Notes: generated from the sequence alone by a model not told the origin. Shown: positions 19,605-28,852, counted from the stretch's first letter. The stretch is 64,000 nt of DNA from Bacillota bacterium (GCA_021768085.1 JAETOJ010000012.1:28721-92720), one strand, 5' to 3'. Made by a program: numbers and translations.

Positions 19605-21059
19605 TCAGTCCTTACTGTTGGTTTGTGGCAGGGCGCGCACGGTGTTCTTGCCATAGTAGTTGGCACAGGCGATGTTGGGGAAGCTGTCCGGGATCTCCTC
19701 CAGATTGAAGGCGTACAGCAGGGGCGGGCGAACGGGCAGGGCCTCCACCACCACGTCCGGCCCGGAGTCGGGGTCGGACAGGATCCGATCCCACTCCAGC
19801 ACGGCGGCGTCATAGGCCCGGGCGGAGCCGTCCGCCAGCGCTCGGACGCACTGGCCTGACGTGGTCTTGGGGAGGTTGAGGATAAAGCCGATGCAGCCCA
19901 GGGCCAGCCCCAGGGCGGCCAGACCCCGGCCCAGCCGGGGCGGGGGGGTGCGCCCCTGCCGCTCCATGCGATGGCGCAGCCAGCCCAGCCAGTAGCCCAG
20001 GCACAGGATGGTCAGCCACAGATAGCTGTCATAGACGATATTGCGCAGCCGTCCCGGCCCGGGGGCGGCCAGGGCGTAGAGGTGGGGGGCGTTCTGGCAG
20101 GCCAGGGCCAGGAACAGCACCACTGTGGCCAGCCCCGGCAGGGGGAAGGAAAAATCCGTCCCCCCCACCGCCTGCCACAGCAGGGGGATCAGGAGGATCA
20201 GCAACGCCAGGGTGGGCAGGTTGAACCAGCCTACCATGTCCTCCCCCGCCAGGGTGAGGGAGCGCAGCACGGCCTGCACCGGCCCCAGCCCCTCAGAGGA
20301 CGCCTGGCGCACCTGGTTGCCCGGGGCCAGGGCGTTGATCAGGAAACCGGTGATCAGTACCAGCTCCACCAGCAGGGGCTGCCAGACCTTTCGTTTGTCC
20401 CGGAGCAGGGCCAGCAGGACAAAGCCCGCCGTCAGCAGGCAGGCAAACAGGCCGGACACATAGTTCCCCCCGCCGATGACTGCCGCCAGCGCCACCGCCA
20501 ACCCCAGCCACAGCCCCGGCCTCCCGGGGTTGAGCTGGAGCCGGATCAGGCAGCAGGCCAGCAGCAGGGTGAGGCAGTAGAACAGGGTGTAGTAGGTGGA
20601 GCCGTTCCACCAGAAGAACGCCTGGTGGGGGCTGGGTTGGAACTGGACGGTCACCAGCAGCAGCCCCGCCGTAAAGCCCAGCCACGCCCCCCGGCCCTGC
20701 CCCAGCCACCGCCGCAGCAGGGTGTGGGACAGAGCCAGAGCAGACAGGATCAGGGCGGACAGCAACACCACAGGGGTGAGGGCGTAGGCCCCCTCGGCGA
20801 TCAGCCCCGGCTGGAGAGCCATCACCGCCGTCCCGGCGTAGGTGCCCTGCCAGCCGAAGTAGTAGCGTTTGATGGTGTAAAACAGGGCGGTGAGGGGAGT
20901 GCGCCCGTCTGCCGTCGCGTGATGGATCCACTCGGAGAATGCGTAATCATCCCCGTAAGGGTGGGCACAGTCCCCCACCAGCAGGATGGGGATCACCGAT
21001 AGCAGCAGCACCCCGAGGAGGGCCGCCACTGGCCAGTTCCGCTTGAGTTTTGCGCCCAT
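19605..21059 (-). CDS. Polytopic membrane protein, DUF6056-like
   Basis: 484 residues with about 11-12 hydrophobic helices. The first is near residues 11-30, and the outside loop that follows contains CAHPYGDDYAFSEW, an acidic DD motif reminiscent of integral-membrane glycosyltransferases. FFWWNGSTYYTLFYC is also typical of the family. The family is uncharacterised; a lipid-linked sugar transfer role is a guess. It ends 5 bases before the topoisomerase start, so the two are probably co-transcribed. Confidence 0.75.
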   Translation of the reverse strand: MGAKLKRNWPVAALLGVLLLSVIPILLVGDCAHPYGDDYAFSEWIHHATADGRTPLTALFYTIKRYYFGWQGTYAGTAVMALQPGLIAEGAYALTPVVLLSALILSALALSHTLLRRWLGQGRGAWLGFTAGLLLVTVQFQPSPHQAFFWWNGSTYYTLFYCLTLLLACCLIRLQLNPGRPGLWLGLAVALAAVIGGGNYVSGLFACLLTAGFVLLALLRDKRKVWQPLLVELVLITGFLINALAPGNQVRQASSEGLGPVQAVLRSLTLAGEDMVGWFNLPTLALLILLIPLLWQAVGGTDFSFPLPGLATVVLFLALACQNAPHLYALAAPGPGRLRNIVYDSYLWLTILCLGYWLGWLRHRMERQGRTPPPRLGRGLAALGLALGCIGFILNLPKTTSGQCVRALADGSARAYDAAVLEWDRILSDPDSGPDVVVEALPVRPPLLYAFNLEEIPDSFPNIACANYYGKNTVRALPQTNSKD

Positions 21060-21138
21060 GGGGGATCACGCCTTTCCTTTGCGGTGCCAAGACTATCGAA
21101 AAAGCCGCTTCTGTTCCGATACCGGGAAGGAAGATAGT

Positions 21139-21273
21139 GTGAAAGAAACCCAGGAGGGGTGTCTTTCACGTTCAATCAACGGATTTTTGGAACGTTCTTT
21201 GTTCCAAAAATCCGCGCTCAACGTGGCGAAAAGTCTTTTCGCCACGCTGAGCCCTCCCCCCGCGGGGGAGGGC
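21139..21273. repeat. Array of four consecutive perfect hairpins
   Basis: H1 21139-21169 (GTGAAAGA/TCTTTCAC). H2 21181-21213 (13-bp stem GGATTTTTGGAAC). H3 21222-21246 (12-bp stem CGTGGCGAAAAG with a 1-base centre). H4 21251-21273 (10-bp stem GCCCTCCCCC). They lie between the secreted-protein stop at 21284 and the DUF6056 start at 21059. They may serve as terminator and processing stems, or represent several small insertions. Confidence 0.7.
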
Positions 21274-21283
21274 TTTGCATCGT

Positions 21284-22891
21284 TCAGGGATTCAGCAGCG
21301 CCCCGGCGTCCACCACGTTGGAGCCCTCGGGAGGCTGATCCTCCGGGTTCTCGATGGTGGTGCCCCAGGTCTGGGTGAGGGTCAGCTTACCCTCGCCCAG
21401 ATTGGCGATGTGGAGACTCATGTTTAGGGTGGCGTTCCCGGCGTCCTGCTTCGCGTCCATGGTGAGCTTGATGGCGGGCACGCCGGCCTGGGCCGCGGTC
21501 TCCACGGTGCAGGTCATGTCAACTCCGCCCTTGCTGTCCACTTTCACGGTAATCTGGTACTCCTCAAAGGCGGCCTTCGCCTCCTCCATATCGTCGGCGC
21601 TGAGGCCCATGTCCTCGTACAGCGCCATCAGGTCGTCCACGCCGATGGTGCGGGTGGACACGCCGCCGTCGGTGGTGAAGGTGTCATCCCCATAGAGGGC
21701 GGTCATCATCCCCACCGTGGAACCCAGAGCGGCCACGCTGATCACGGAGTTCTCGTCCAGCACACCTGTCAGGGCGGAGCCGATGGTGGTCTCCCCGGTC
21801 TGGGCAAAGGCCATCTCGCTCAGCTCAGCGCCCAGATCCAGGCCCAGCCAAACGTTGTCCACCCCGGCCAGCTTATCCAGAGAGGCCATCCGGAACCAGC
21901 CCAGCCCCTTCCGGGTCAGGATGATCTCCATGTCCTCCAGGCCGTCCAGCACCAGATTCACCTGCTCGCTCAGGTTGGCGGTATCCCCCTCGTTGGCGCT
22001 GATCAGCAGCTTCACCAGCTCGTCCTTCACATTGTCGGACAGCTTCAGGGACACCTGGGCGCTGGCTGCCTCCGTGTTGAAGTTCTGCTTGCCGGACAGG
22101 TCGGCAGTGTAGGTCTTATTGCCGTTGATGGTGTCGAAGGCGGTGACCGTCAGGTTCCCCTTCAAGTCGGCCTGGTAGTTTTTGCCCTCCTCCATGGCCG
22201 CGCCCTGGTTGGCCTGCACTTTATTGAGGATGGTGAAGTCCTTGTCGATCTCCGCCGCCAGCGCCGCCCGATCCAGCAGCACGGTGGTCTGGAAGTCGCC
22301 GTCCCAGCCCACCTCGTAGCCCAGGGCCTCGCTGATGAAGCGGATGGGCACATAGGTGCGACCGCCCTTGATGTAGGGGGCGCAATCCATGACGATGTCG
22401 TCCGGCTTGGGGGTGTCCTTGTTGTTGTCGGCAGTGGGGGTAACCGTCACGGTGGTGCTGCCGATGGTAAACTCATAGGCATAGCCGTCCAGCACAAAGG
22501 TCACCACCCCGTCCTGGTAGCCGATCTCTCCGCCCAGGGTCTCCACCAGCGCCCGGACGGGGATCATGGTGCGGCTGCTGGAGATCTCGGGGACGGCGTC
22601 CGGGAACTGGACATAGGCCCCGTTCACCAGTACGCCGATCTGCCCGGGCACGCCGCCCAGAGCGGTCTTGAGGGCATCCACGTCCACGTTGGCGGGTATC
22701 TCGGTGGTAAAGATGGCCGTGGGGCCGTCCGCGCCGCCGATGATGCCAATGGCGTCTCTCGAAGTGTAAGCGGGCACAGCCTCACCGTCCACCGTGTAGG
22801 CGCCGTCCACGGGGGCGGGGGCCGCGAAGGCCGGTACCGCCAGGGCCAGCGTCATGGCCAGAGACAGCAGCAGTGCAAACAGTTTCTTCAT
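21284..22891 (-). CDS. Secreted protein with copper amine oxidase N-terminal-like domains, copy 1
   Basis: 535 residues with signal peptide MKKLFALLLSLAMTLALA ending AFAA. Residues ~75-205 form two copper-amine-oxidase-N-like modules (SSRTMIPVRALVETLGGEI; KGGRTYVPIRFISEALGYEVGW), a cell-surface module found in many Firmicutes. The rest is a beta-rich region of unknown function. Near residue 48 it carries IGIIGGADGPTAIF, a motif otherwise known from the sodium-pump decarboxylase beta subunit. It is paralogous to the next gene, including the 5' leader. Confidence 0.85.
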   Translation of the reverse strand: MKKLFALLLSLAMTLALAVPAFAAPAPVDGAYTVDGEAVPAYTSRDAIGIIGGADGPTAIFTTEIPANVDVDALKTALGGVPGQIGVLVNGAYVQFPDAVPEISSSRTMIPVRALVETLGGEIGYQDGVVTFVLDGYAYEFTIGSTTVTVTPTADNNKDTPKPDDIVMDCAPYIKGGRTYVPIRFISEALGYEVGWDGDFQTTVLLDRAALAAEIDKDFTILNKVQANQGAAMEEGKNYQADLKGNLTVTAFDTINGNKTYTADLSGKQNFNTEAASAQVSLKLSDNVKDELVKLLISANEGDTANLSEQVNLVLDGLEDMEIILTRKGLGWFRMASLDKLAGVDNVWLGLDLGAELSEMAFAQTGETTIGSALTGVLDENSVISVAALGSTVGMMTALYGDDTFTTDGGVSTRTIGVDDLMALYEDMGLSADDMEEAKAAFEEYQITVKVDSKGGVDMTCTVETAAQAGVPAIKLTMDAKQDAGNATLNMSLHIANLGEGKLTLTQTWGTTIENPEDQPPEGSNVVDAGALLNP

Positions 22892-22982
22892 CTTGGTTCC
22901 TCCTTTTTATGACTCGTGGGTTTCTATCGTTACGCCGCCGCGCGGCGCGGGGGACTGAGAGACCTTCCCACTTTCAAGGGAC

Positions 22983-23041
22983 GATGCTTGTCGGAGGCTG
23001 GCGTCCATCGCCGGCCGAGCCGGAGACGAGACAGGCGCACA
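22983..23041 (+). repeat. R3 repeat copy
   Basis: Core CCATCGCCGGCCGAGCC then GGAGACGAGAC, preceded by GATGCTTGTCGG. Similar cores occur at 44833-44890, 58563-58592 and 60139-60165. Confidence 0.5.
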
Positions 23042-23093
23042 GCAAGGCCGTGACGGATAAGGGGGCTTAACGGGGGTGCCCCCGCCTCTGTGC

Positions 23094-24845
23094 TCAGGGA
23101 TCCAGCATCTCCCCGGCGTCCACCACGGTGGAACCTTCGGGGGGCTGGGTCTCGGGGGTGGCCGGGTCGGTTCGCAGCTCGCTGGTGAGGGTGAATTTCA
23201 TGGTGCCCACGTTGGCTATATGGAGATTCACGGTCATGGACGTCCGGCCCGAGCGCACGGACTCCTCCAGCGACAGGCGGGCGCTGGTGTCCCCGATGTG
23301 CTGGGGCAGGGTGTGGATCAGGGCAGACACCCTGCCGTTCCCCCGGCTGTCCACGGTGAGGGTGTACTCCAGCTCCTTGTACTCCTTGGCCATCTCCCGG
23401 CGCAGCTCGGCCAGCTCCTCCTCGGTGAACGTATCCGGGTCATAGTCCCTCAGCGCCCAGTCGATGAGGGCGTCCAGATCCCACCTCAGCGTGGACACGC
23501 CGTCGGTGGTGGTAAAGCATTTGTCGCCCAGCAGCTCCTCCATGGCGTCCGCGTAATCCATAGCCGCCGCCCAGCTCAGCGCGGAATCCTCATAGGTGGC
23601 CAGATACTGCTCGCTCACGGTGGCGGTCTGCCCCAGCTGGGCAAACACGGCCTCCATAACCTGGGGATCCGCCGCCAGGCCCAGCCAGATGTCCTCCCCA
23701 CCGCCCGCCTGATTTAGCAGAGGGGAGCTCACCCAGGCCAGCCCCTTCCGGGTGATGATGTAATCCAGCTCCAGCTTACGCAGGGCGGCGCGCAGCTCCT
23801 CCACCTCCTCCTCGGGCAGGCCCTGGCCCGCCAACAGCTTCACCAGCTCGTCGGCCAGATTGTCAGACAGGGTGAGGGCATAGCTGCCGTTGACCGCCTG
23901 GGTGTTGAACAGCTCGCTCCCGGTGAGGGCGGCGGTGTAGGTGGTATTGCCGTTCAGGGTGTCAAAGGCGGTGAAGGTCAAATCGCCCTTCACGGTGCCC
24001 CGCAGGCTCTTGCCCTCCTCCATGGTATAGCTTTGGACGGCCAGCATCCGGTTGAGGATGGTGAAACGGCCGTCGATCTCCGCGGCCAGCGCTTCCAGGT
24101 CGGTGAGGACGGCGGTCTCAAAATCGCTGTCCCAGCTCACCCGGTAGCCCAGGATCTCACCCAGAAAGCGCACAGGCACATAGGTACGGCCCCCCTTGAT
24201 GTAGGGCGCACAGTCCATGGGGAACATCTGTCCGTCGCCGGGCAGCTCGCCGCCGGTGTACTCCGTGAGCACCTCACTGCTACCCGGAGTGAAGGTCAGG
24301 CGAACCCCGCCCGCCTGGCAGATCACCTTGCCGTCCGTCATCTCAGCCTGGCCACCCAGGGCCTCCACGATGGGGCGCACGGGCACCATGGTGCGGCCCC
24401 CTGTCACCTCGGGAATGGCGTCTGGGAACCGGACGTATTCACCGTTGAGCATCACGCCGATCTGGCCGGGCACGCCGCCCATGGCCTCCTTCAGGGCGTC
24501 CACCTGGTTCTGATGCTCCTCCGCCTTGAGCAGCTCCCACATCTGGTACAGCACCATCTCGTCCAGGAACTCCTCCTCGGTCATCTCCCAGTACTCCATG
24601 TACTCCTCGGGGGAGTCATAGTAGGGGTACTCCTGGGCGAAGTAGTCGTAGGCGCTGGCCCTGAGCTGATCCTCCAGACCGGGGTGGGCGTCCAGGTACG
24701 CCCGCTCCTCCGCCCACAGGTCGAAGTCTTCCTCCAGGATGCCGTTGATGGGGATGATATCCTCCGGAGCGGGAGCCGCAAAGGCCGGCACTGTCAGCGA
24801 CAGCGACAGCGCCAGGGACAGCAGAACTGCGGTCAGTTTTTTCAT
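23094..24845 (-). CDS. Secreted protein with copper amine oxidase N-terminal-like domains, copy 2
   Basis: 583 residues. Signal peptide MKKLTAVLLSLALSLSLTVPAFAA. An acidic, tyrosine-rich segment of about 100 residues (EEYMEYWEMTEEEFLDEMV) replaces the GGADGPT segment of copy 1. Then come two copper-amine-oxidase-N-like modules (TGGRTMVPVRPIVEALGG; KGGRTYVPVRFLGEILGYRVSW) and a C-terminal region collinear with copy 1, both ending PPEGS-VVDAG. This is a tandem duplication with N-terminal divergence. No copper oxidase catalytic domain is present. Confidence 0.85.
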   Translation of the reverse strand: MKKLTAVLLSLALSLSLTVPAFAAPAPEDIIPINGILEEDFDLWAEERAYLDAHPGLEDQLRASAYDYFAQEYPYYDSPEEYMEYWEMTEEEFLDEMVLYQMWELLKAEEHQNQVDALKEAMGGVPGQIGVMLNGEYVRFPDAIPEVTGGRTMVPVRPIVEALGGQAEMTDGKVICQAGGVRLTFTPGSSEVLTEYTGGELPGDGQMFPMDCAPYIKGGRTYVPVRFLGEILGYRVSWDSDFETAVLTDLEALAAEIDGRFTILNRMLAVQSYTMEEGKSLRGTVKGDLTFTAFDTLNGNTTYTAALTGSELFNTQAVNGSYALTLSDNLADELVKLLAGQGLPEEEVEELRAALRKLELDYIITRKGLAWVSSPLLNQAGGGEDIWLGLAADPQVMEAVFAQLGQTATVSEQYLATYEDSALSWAAAMDYADAMEELLGDKCFTTTDGVSTLRWDLDALIDWALRDYDPDTFTEEELAELRREMAKEYKELEYTLTVDSRGNGRVSALIHTLPQHIGDTSARLSLEESVRSGRTSMTVNLHIANVGTMKFTLTSELRTDPATPETQPPEGSTVVDAGEMLDP

Positions 24846-24964
24846 CTCGGTTCCTCCTTTTCATGCCTTGTGGGTTCCTATCATTACGCCGCATCCTCGG
24901 CGGCGATACAGGCTTCGCTCTCCATCAAACCAAAGGGCAGCTTTGCAGAGCTCGCAAGGGCTTT

Positions 24965-26953
24965 TTAAGAGATATCCGCCAGCTCCAGGTATTTATAGCC
25001 CGCGTCCGCGATGTGATCCTTCCGGCCCTGGAGGTCGTTGCCCAGGAACATCTCGAAGATCTGGGCCGTGCGCTCCCCGTCCTCGGGCATCACCTTGATC
25101 AGCCGCCGGGTGTCCGGGCTCATGGTGGTCAGCCACATCATGTCCGGCTCGTTCTCGCCCAGGCCCTTGGAGCGCTGCACGTCGAACTTCTTCCCCTCCA
25201 GGGAGGCGGCAATCTCGTTACGCTCCCGGTCGGAGTAGGCGAACCAGGTCTTCTCCTTACAGGTGATCTCGTACAGGGGGGACTCGGCGATATACACGTA
25301 CCCCTCCTGGATCAGGGTGGGGGTGAGCCGGTACAGCATGGCCAGCAGCAGGGTGCGGATCTGGAAGCCGTCCTCGTCGCCATCGGTGCAGATGACGATC
25401 TTGTTCCAGCGCAGGCTGTCCAAGTCGAAGGCGCTGAGCTCCTTCACGTGCTTATCCTTCACCTCCACGCCGCAGCCCATCACCTTCAGCAGGTCGGTGA
25501 TGATCTCGCTTTTGAAGATGCGGGCATAGTCCGCCTTGAGGCAGTTCAGGATCTTGCCCCGGATGGGCATAATGGCCTGGAACTCGCTGTCCCGGGCCAG
25601 CTTCACGCTGCCCAGGGCAGAGTCGCCCTCCACGATGTAGAGCTCCCGGCGTTCCACGTCCTTGGTGCGGCAGTCCACGAACTTCTGCACCCGGTTGGAG
25701 ATGTCCACCGAGCCAGACAGCTTCTTCTTAATGCCCAGGCGGGTCTTTTCCGCCGTCTCCCGGGAGCGCTTGTTCACCAGCACCTGGCCGGCGATCTTCT
25801 CCGCGTCCAGGGGGTTCTCGATGAAGTACACCTCCAGCTGGGAGCGAAGGAAGTCGGTCATGGCCTCCTGGACGAATTTGTTGGTGATGGATTTCTTGGT
25901 CTGGTTCTCGTAGCTGGTCTGGGTGGAGAAGTTGCTGCTCACCAGCACCAGGGCGTCCTGGATGTCGTTGAAGGTAAGCTTGGCCTCCCCCTTCTGGTAC
26001 TTGCCGTTCTGCTTCAGCCAGCCATCGATGGCGGACACGAAGGCGGAGCGCATGGCCTTCTCCGGCGCGCCGCCGTGCTCCAGCCAGGAGGAGTTGTGGT
26101 AGTGCTCGATGACCTGCACCCGGTTGGAAAAGCAGAAGGACACGGACAGCTTCACCTTGTACTCCGGTTTATCCTCCCGATCCCGGCCCCTCCGCTCCCC
26201 CTGCCAGAACACCGGGGTGGTGAGGGAATCCTCCCCCGCCAGCTCCTGGACATAGTCGCTGATGCCGTTCTCATAGCGGAAGTCGGTGGTGTCGAACTTC
26301 CCGCCCTCCTGGTTCCGGAAGCGGAAGGTGACCCCGGCGTTCACCACCGCCTGGCGCTTGATCATGTCCAGGTAGTAGTCCGCCGGTATGTCGATATCGG
26401 TGAACACCTCCAGGTCGGGCTTCCAGTGGAAGCGGGAGCCGGTCTTTTTCCGGTCGGCGGGCTCCTTTTTCATCTCCCCCGCGATCTCGCCCTTCTCGAA
26501 GTGGAGGGTATACTTGAAGCCGTCCCGGTAGATCACCGCGTCAAAATACTCGCTGGTGTACTGGGTGGCACAGGCCCCCAGGCCGTTCAGTCCCAGGGAG
26601 TACTCGTAGTTGTCCCCGCCGCCCTCCTGGTACTTGCCGCCGGCGTACAGTTCGCAGAACACCAGCTCCCAGTTGTAGCAGCCCTCCGCCTCGTTCCAGT
26701 CCACCGGGCAGCCCCGGCCGAAGTCCTCCACCTCGATGGACTTGTCCTCGTACCGGGTGACGGTGATGAGATCGCCGTGGCCCTCCCGGGCCTCGTCGAT
26801 GGCGTTGGACAAAATTTCAAAGACGGCGTGCTCACAGCCCTCCAGCCCGTCGGAGCCGAAGATGACGCCGGGGCGCTTCCGCACCCGGTCGGCCCCCTTG
26901 AGGGCGGAGATGGAGTCGTTGCCGTACTGCTGTTTTTGTGTGGACTTCGCCAT
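24965..26953 (-). CDS. Type IIA topoisomerase subunit B (ParE/GyrB-like)
   Basis: 662 residues. GHKL ATPase motifs diverge from the gyrase norm but are readable: FEILSNAIDEAREG near residue 45, RVRKRPGVIFGSDG near residue 24, LNGLGACATQ. Toprim motifs are YIVEGDSALGSVK and TDGDEDGFQIRTLLL, keeping the acidic metal ligands. QRSKGLGENEPDMMW follows. Partner of the A subunit at 17347. A separate promoter is seen at 27047-27076. Confidence 0.9.
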   Translation of the reverse strand: MAKSTQKQQYGNDSISALKGADRVRKRPGVIFGSDGLEGCEHAVFEILSNAIDEAREGHGDLITVTRYEDKSIEVEDFGRGCPVDWNEAEGCYNWELVFCELYAGGKYQEGGGDNYEYSLGLNGLGACATQYTSEYFDAVIYRDGFKYTLHFEKGEIAGEMKKEPADRKKTGSRFHWKPDLEVFTDIDIPADYYLDMIKRQAVVNAGVTFRFRNQEGGKFDTTDFRYENGISDYVQELAGEDSLTTPVFWQGERRGRDREDKPEYKVKLSVSFCFSNRVQVIEHYHNSSWLEHGGAPEKAMRSAFVSAIDGWLKQNGKYQKGEAKLTFNDIQDALVLVSSNFSTQTSYENQTKKSITNKFVQEAMTDFLRSQLEVYFIENPLDAEKIAGQVLVNKRSRETAEKTRLGIKKKLSGSVDISNRVQKFVDCRTKDVERRELYIVEGDSALGSVKLARDSEFQAIMPIRGKILNCLKADYARIFKSEIITDLLKVMGCGVEVKDKHVKELSAFDLDSLRWNKIVICTDGDEDGFQIRTLLLAMLYRLTPTLIQEGYVYIAESPLYEITCKEKTWFAYSDRERNEIAASLEGKKFDVQRSKGLGENEPDMMWLTTMSPDTRRLIKVMPEDGERTAQIFEMFLGNDLQGRKDHIADAGYKYLELADIS

Positions 26954-27046
26954 GTCTGCACCTGCCTAAACCCATAGTGTGGCAGCGCCCCGGGGAAGGT
27001 TAACTGGTAAAAATTTGCAGGGGGCGCATTCATTCCCTGATTTTAT

Positions 27047-27076
27047 AGTATACCGCAAAAAGGCCGGAGCAGTCAA
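27047..27076 (-). promoter_or_regulatory. Promoter of the topoisomerase B gene
   Basis: The minus strand has TTGACT, 18 bases, TATACT. The -35 box lies inside the hairpin of the preceding terminator. Confidence 0.6.
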
Positions 27077-27129
27077 GGCCCCGGCCACGCGAAAAGGCGT
27101 GAAAGGAGGGGGCTTCGGAAGAAGCCCCC
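27058..27129 (-). terminator. Double terminator after mreB
   Basis: Hairpin 1 at 27106-27129 (GGGGGCTTC/GAAGCCCCC). Hairpin 2 at 27062-27087 (GGCCGGGG/CTCCGGCC) is followed by TTTTT on the minus strand. Confidence 0.75.
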
Positions 27130-27144
27130 CCGTTGTTTGGATTC

Positions 27145-28167
27145 TCAAAGCATCTGCCTGCTGCGGGAGATGTTCATGGTTCCGTCCTGCATCTCGTTCA
27201 CCCACTCCAGGCTGCGCCCGGTGCCGTTGGCCACGCAGGAGATGGCGTCGTCCGCCACATAGGTCTCGATGCCCGTGTGGGACTCGATGAGCTTGTCGAA
27301 GCCCCACACCAGCGAGCCGCCGCCGGTCATGATGATGCCGTTGCTGGAGATATCGGCCACCAGCTCCGGGGGGGTGCGCTCCAGCACCCCGTGGACGGCC
27401 TCCAAAATCCGGGAGCAGGGCTCCTCGAAGGCCTCGATCATCTCGCTGGAGGTGACGGAGAACACCCGGGGCAGGCCGGTCATGAGGCAGCGGCCCTTGA
27501 CCTCCATGGAGATCTCCTCCGGCCGGGGGAACACACAGCCGATGGTCATCTTCAGCTCCTCCGCGGTGCGGTCGCCGATGAGCACGTTGTGCCGCTTGCG
27601 GATATACTTCACCACCGCCTCGCTGAAGGCGTCCCCCGCCACCTTGATGGAGGCGGACTCCACAATGCCGGACAGGGAGATCACCGCGATGTCGGCGGTG
27701 CCGCCGCCGATGTCCACCACCATGTGGCCGTCGGGCTGGGTGATGTCCACCCCCGCACCGATGGCGGCGGCCAGGGGCTCCTCAATGAGGTACACCCGCC
27801 GGGCGCCGGCCTGAATGCCCGCGTCGATGACGGCGCGCTCCTCCACCTCGGTGATGCCGGAGGGCACACAGATCACCACTCGGGGCTTGAACAGGTGGAC
27901 GGGGGACACCTTGCGGATGAACTCTCGGAGCATCCGCTCGGTCATGTCATAGTCGGAGATCACGCCCTCCCGCAGGGGGCGGATGGCCACGATGTTGCCG
28001 GGGGTCTTGCCCAGCATCTGCTGGGCCTCAGTGCCCACCTTCAGCAACTTGCCGGTGTTCTTGTCCAGCGCCACCACCGACGGTTCCCGCAGGACAATGC
28101 CCTTGTCCTTGATATAGACCAGCACGCTGGCGGTGCCCAGGTCAATGCCGATATCTCTTGCAAACAT
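27145..28167 (-). CDS. mreB: Cell-shape actin homologue MreB
   Basis: 340 residues, start MFARDIGIDLGTASVLVYIKD. Actin-fold motifs are phosphate 1 DLGTA, phosphate 2 VVDIGGGTADIAV near residue 155, and the adenosine motif GIIMTGGGSLVWGFD near residue 285. It forms membrane-associated filaments that guide lateral wall synthesis. mreC/mreD do not follow, so it may be a Mbl/MreBH-like paralogue. The ATG at 28167 has AGGAG upstream. Confidence 0.94.
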   Translation of the reverse strand: MFARDIGIDLGTASVLVYIKDKGIVLREPSVVALDKNTGKLLKVGTEAQQMLGKTPGNIVAIRPLREGVISDYDMTERMLREFIRKVSPVHLFKPRVVICVPSGITEVEERAVIDAGIQAGARRVYLIEEPLAAAIGAGVDITQPDGHMVVDIGGGTADIAVISLSGIVESASIKVAGDAFSEAVVKYIRKRHNVLIGDRTAEELKMTIGCVFPRPEEISMEVKGRCLMTGLPRVFSVTSSEMIEAFEEPCSRILEAVHGVLERTPPELVADISSNGIIMTGGGSLVWGFDKLIESHTGIETYVADDAISCVANGTGRSLEWVNEMQDGTMNISRSRQML

Positions 28168-28258
28168 AGTTTTCACTCCTGTATCTGTTCTGCGCCTGGA
28201 TGTCTGCCCCGAAAGCGCCTGGAATCGTTGTAAGGTGCCCATCTGGGTATCACATCTC

Positions 28259-28287
28259 ATGATACTAAACTATTTCCCAATTTGCAA
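28259..28287 (-). promoter_or_regulatory. mreB promoter
   Basis: The minus strand has TTGCAA, 17 bases, TATCAT, about 90 bases upstream of the start. Confidence 0.7.
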
Positions 28288-28439
28288 GCCTTTTTGCCTG
28301 CTCCGTCCTTTAAATTTTCGTGAAGAACCGAACCCTTCCGCCGCAGGGCAAAAAACAAGGCCGCCCGAGGCGGCCATAAAACCAAAAAAGCCGCTGTTCA
28401 GCGGCAGACAAGAACCCGCCCCAGAAAGGCCACCCAAAC

Positions 28440-28530
28440 GGGGCCCCCGCAAAGCCGCCCTTTGGCTTTGTGGGGAGAGGAGGAGCAAGGGAGCGTGTGG
28501 AGCTTTCCCCGTAGGGGGAAGCGGAGCAGA
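28440..28530 (-). repeat. R2 repeat, copy 2
   Basis: Same CCCCGCAAAGCC/GGCTTTGTGGGG hairpin and AGGAGG flank as copy 1, with further similarity (GAGCTTTCCCC...GGGGGAAGCG). Two smaller hairpins (GGCCGCC/GGCGGCC; GCCGCTG/CAGCGGC) lie at about 28360-28406. The rest of 28290-28440 shows nothing else. Confidence 0.6.
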
Positions 28531-28554
28531 GTGGAGTTTCTTCTGACGACACCA

Positions 28555-28846
28555 GGCCCCCAGCCGTCCTATTCCGCGGCTGGGGGCCTACTTCTGGGTT
28601 TTGTTGTCCAAGGGCTGATACCTTCACTTTCTTCCGGCCCTGCCGGATGGTTTGCGTTGGGGCTGCGCCTGAAACTGCTTCTCCTCGTTTCCTCAAACAA
28701 TGGTAGGCTTCAGACTTGATCTGGCTTCCGTCGCTTGCGTAAGCGTGTTTGGAACGGTTGAGACTTCGTCTCACTTTGCGTTCCCCAATCGCAGAAAGAG
28801 GTTGGTGCGTTCTACGTTAATACATTGGACTCACCTTTTCCTTTCT
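28555..28846 (-). ncRNA. Candidate structured non-coding RNA upstream of mreB
   Basis: It is transcribed from a near-consensus promoter (TTGACA-17-TACAAT). No reading frame with a ribosome-binding site is seen, and mreB has its own promoter. The RNA can fold several stems: GGAACG...CGTTCC enclosing TGAGAC-GAA-GTCTCA, CGCTT-ACGC-AAGCG, GTTT-GAGG-AAAC and TCCGGC-AGG-GCCGGA. It ends in a strong stem at 28555-28588 (GGCCCCCAGCCG/CGGCTGGGGGCC) that lacks a U-run. Class unknown; I do not recognise 6S, tmRNA, SRP or RNase P signatures. Confidence 0.45.
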
Positions 28847-28852
28847 GTCTGT

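Noticed and set aside
24863..26977. 704-residue plus-strand frame opposite the topoisomerase B gene
   Set aside because: Antisense shadow; the minus frame has clear GHKL and Toprim motifs.
28310..28774. 154-residue open frame in the gap before the phage cluster
   Set aside because: GTG start without ribosome-binding site, and it runs through the hairpins of the candidate RNA and the R2 repeat.
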